DNA of 64,000 nucleotides from Diaporthe sp. PMI_573 (lineage: Eukaryota > Ascomycota > Sordariomycetes > Diaporthales > Diaporthaceae): the NCBI GenBank assembly GCA_021399435.1, contig JAJTUP010000142.1, forward strand, positions 1 through 64,000, given 5' to 3'. Every line of letters begins with the position of its first letter. Within the stretch, counting starts at the first letter, position 1. Shown one piece after another: positions 63,978 to 64,000 of this stretch. The position numbers and the translations under genes were made by a program. The notes beneath the pieces were generated by a model, which saw only the letters and a program-made list of their open reading frames with translations, ran no database searches and was not told the DNA's origin.

Positions 63978-64000
63978 AGGAATCGCCATAAAGTACTCGA

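Noticed and set aside
1..64000. Starship-type giant transposon
   Set aside because: No DUF3435 tyrosine recombinase captain or matching element ends were seen in this window.
1..64000. CRISPR arrays, bacterial operons, riboswitches
   Set aside because: No spaced direct repeats of that kind; introns and gene types are fungal.

Overview
The window is a transposon-saturated accessory region of a filamentous ascomycete (Pezizomycotina). The evidence is short GT-AG introns of 46-107 nt with CTAAC-like branch points, fungus-specific protein types (HeLo-NACHT-ankyrin receptor, ankyrin/chromodomain remnant, Zn2Cys6 regulators), and fungal transposon classes (Tad-like LINE, Ty3-like gag with about 200-bp LTRs, many hAT elements, Pogo and Tc1/mariner elements). 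The species cannot be named from the sequence alone.

Layout. 1-712: start of a LINE ORF1 running off the left edge. 1553-5572: remnants of a regulator-like gene, an AAA ATPase end and a beta-propeller-like gene start around a decayed hAT element. 6516-11382: an ankyrin/chromodomain remnant, then a spliced HeLo-NACHT-ankyrin gene with 14 near-identical ankyrin units and a frame break at the end of the array. 11460-15637: a host-like gene that appears to be split by an intact hAT element (11817-14643, perfect TIRs and 8-bp TSD, uninterrupted 710-aa transposase) and by a miniature element. 15661-17173: a PD-(D/E)XK-like gene interrupted by a solo LTR with a 5-bp TSD. 17807-21941: an F-box-like ORF, a tyrosine phosphatase fragment and a complete Zn2Cys6 regulator whose splicing rebuilds the zinc cluster. 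22510-38574: hAT relics, a gag gene whose zinc knuckle is cut by a hAT deletion derivative, and a divergent Ras-like GTPase. 39786-43797: a membrane-protein ORF, host and NLR remnants, and a Pogo copy with CAG-to-TAG-type stops.

Two complete DNA transposons stand out. 44680-48263 has perfect 29-bp TIRs and a 6-bp TSD, and carries an rve-type DDE transposase convergent to an unrelated 416-aa nuclear-type protein. 56348-60249 has about 40-bp TIRs and carries a spliced 334-aa DD34E Tc1/mariner-type transposase convergent to a large accessory ORF split by one TGA. Both are two-gene DNA transposons with an unexplained cargo protein.

The right end (61506-63802) is a gene joining a Zn2Cys6 cluster to a maltose-acetyltransferase-like left-handed beta-helix enzyme, with an apparent frameshift in its N-terminal part.

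All domain calls come from reading motifs by eye; no database search was run.
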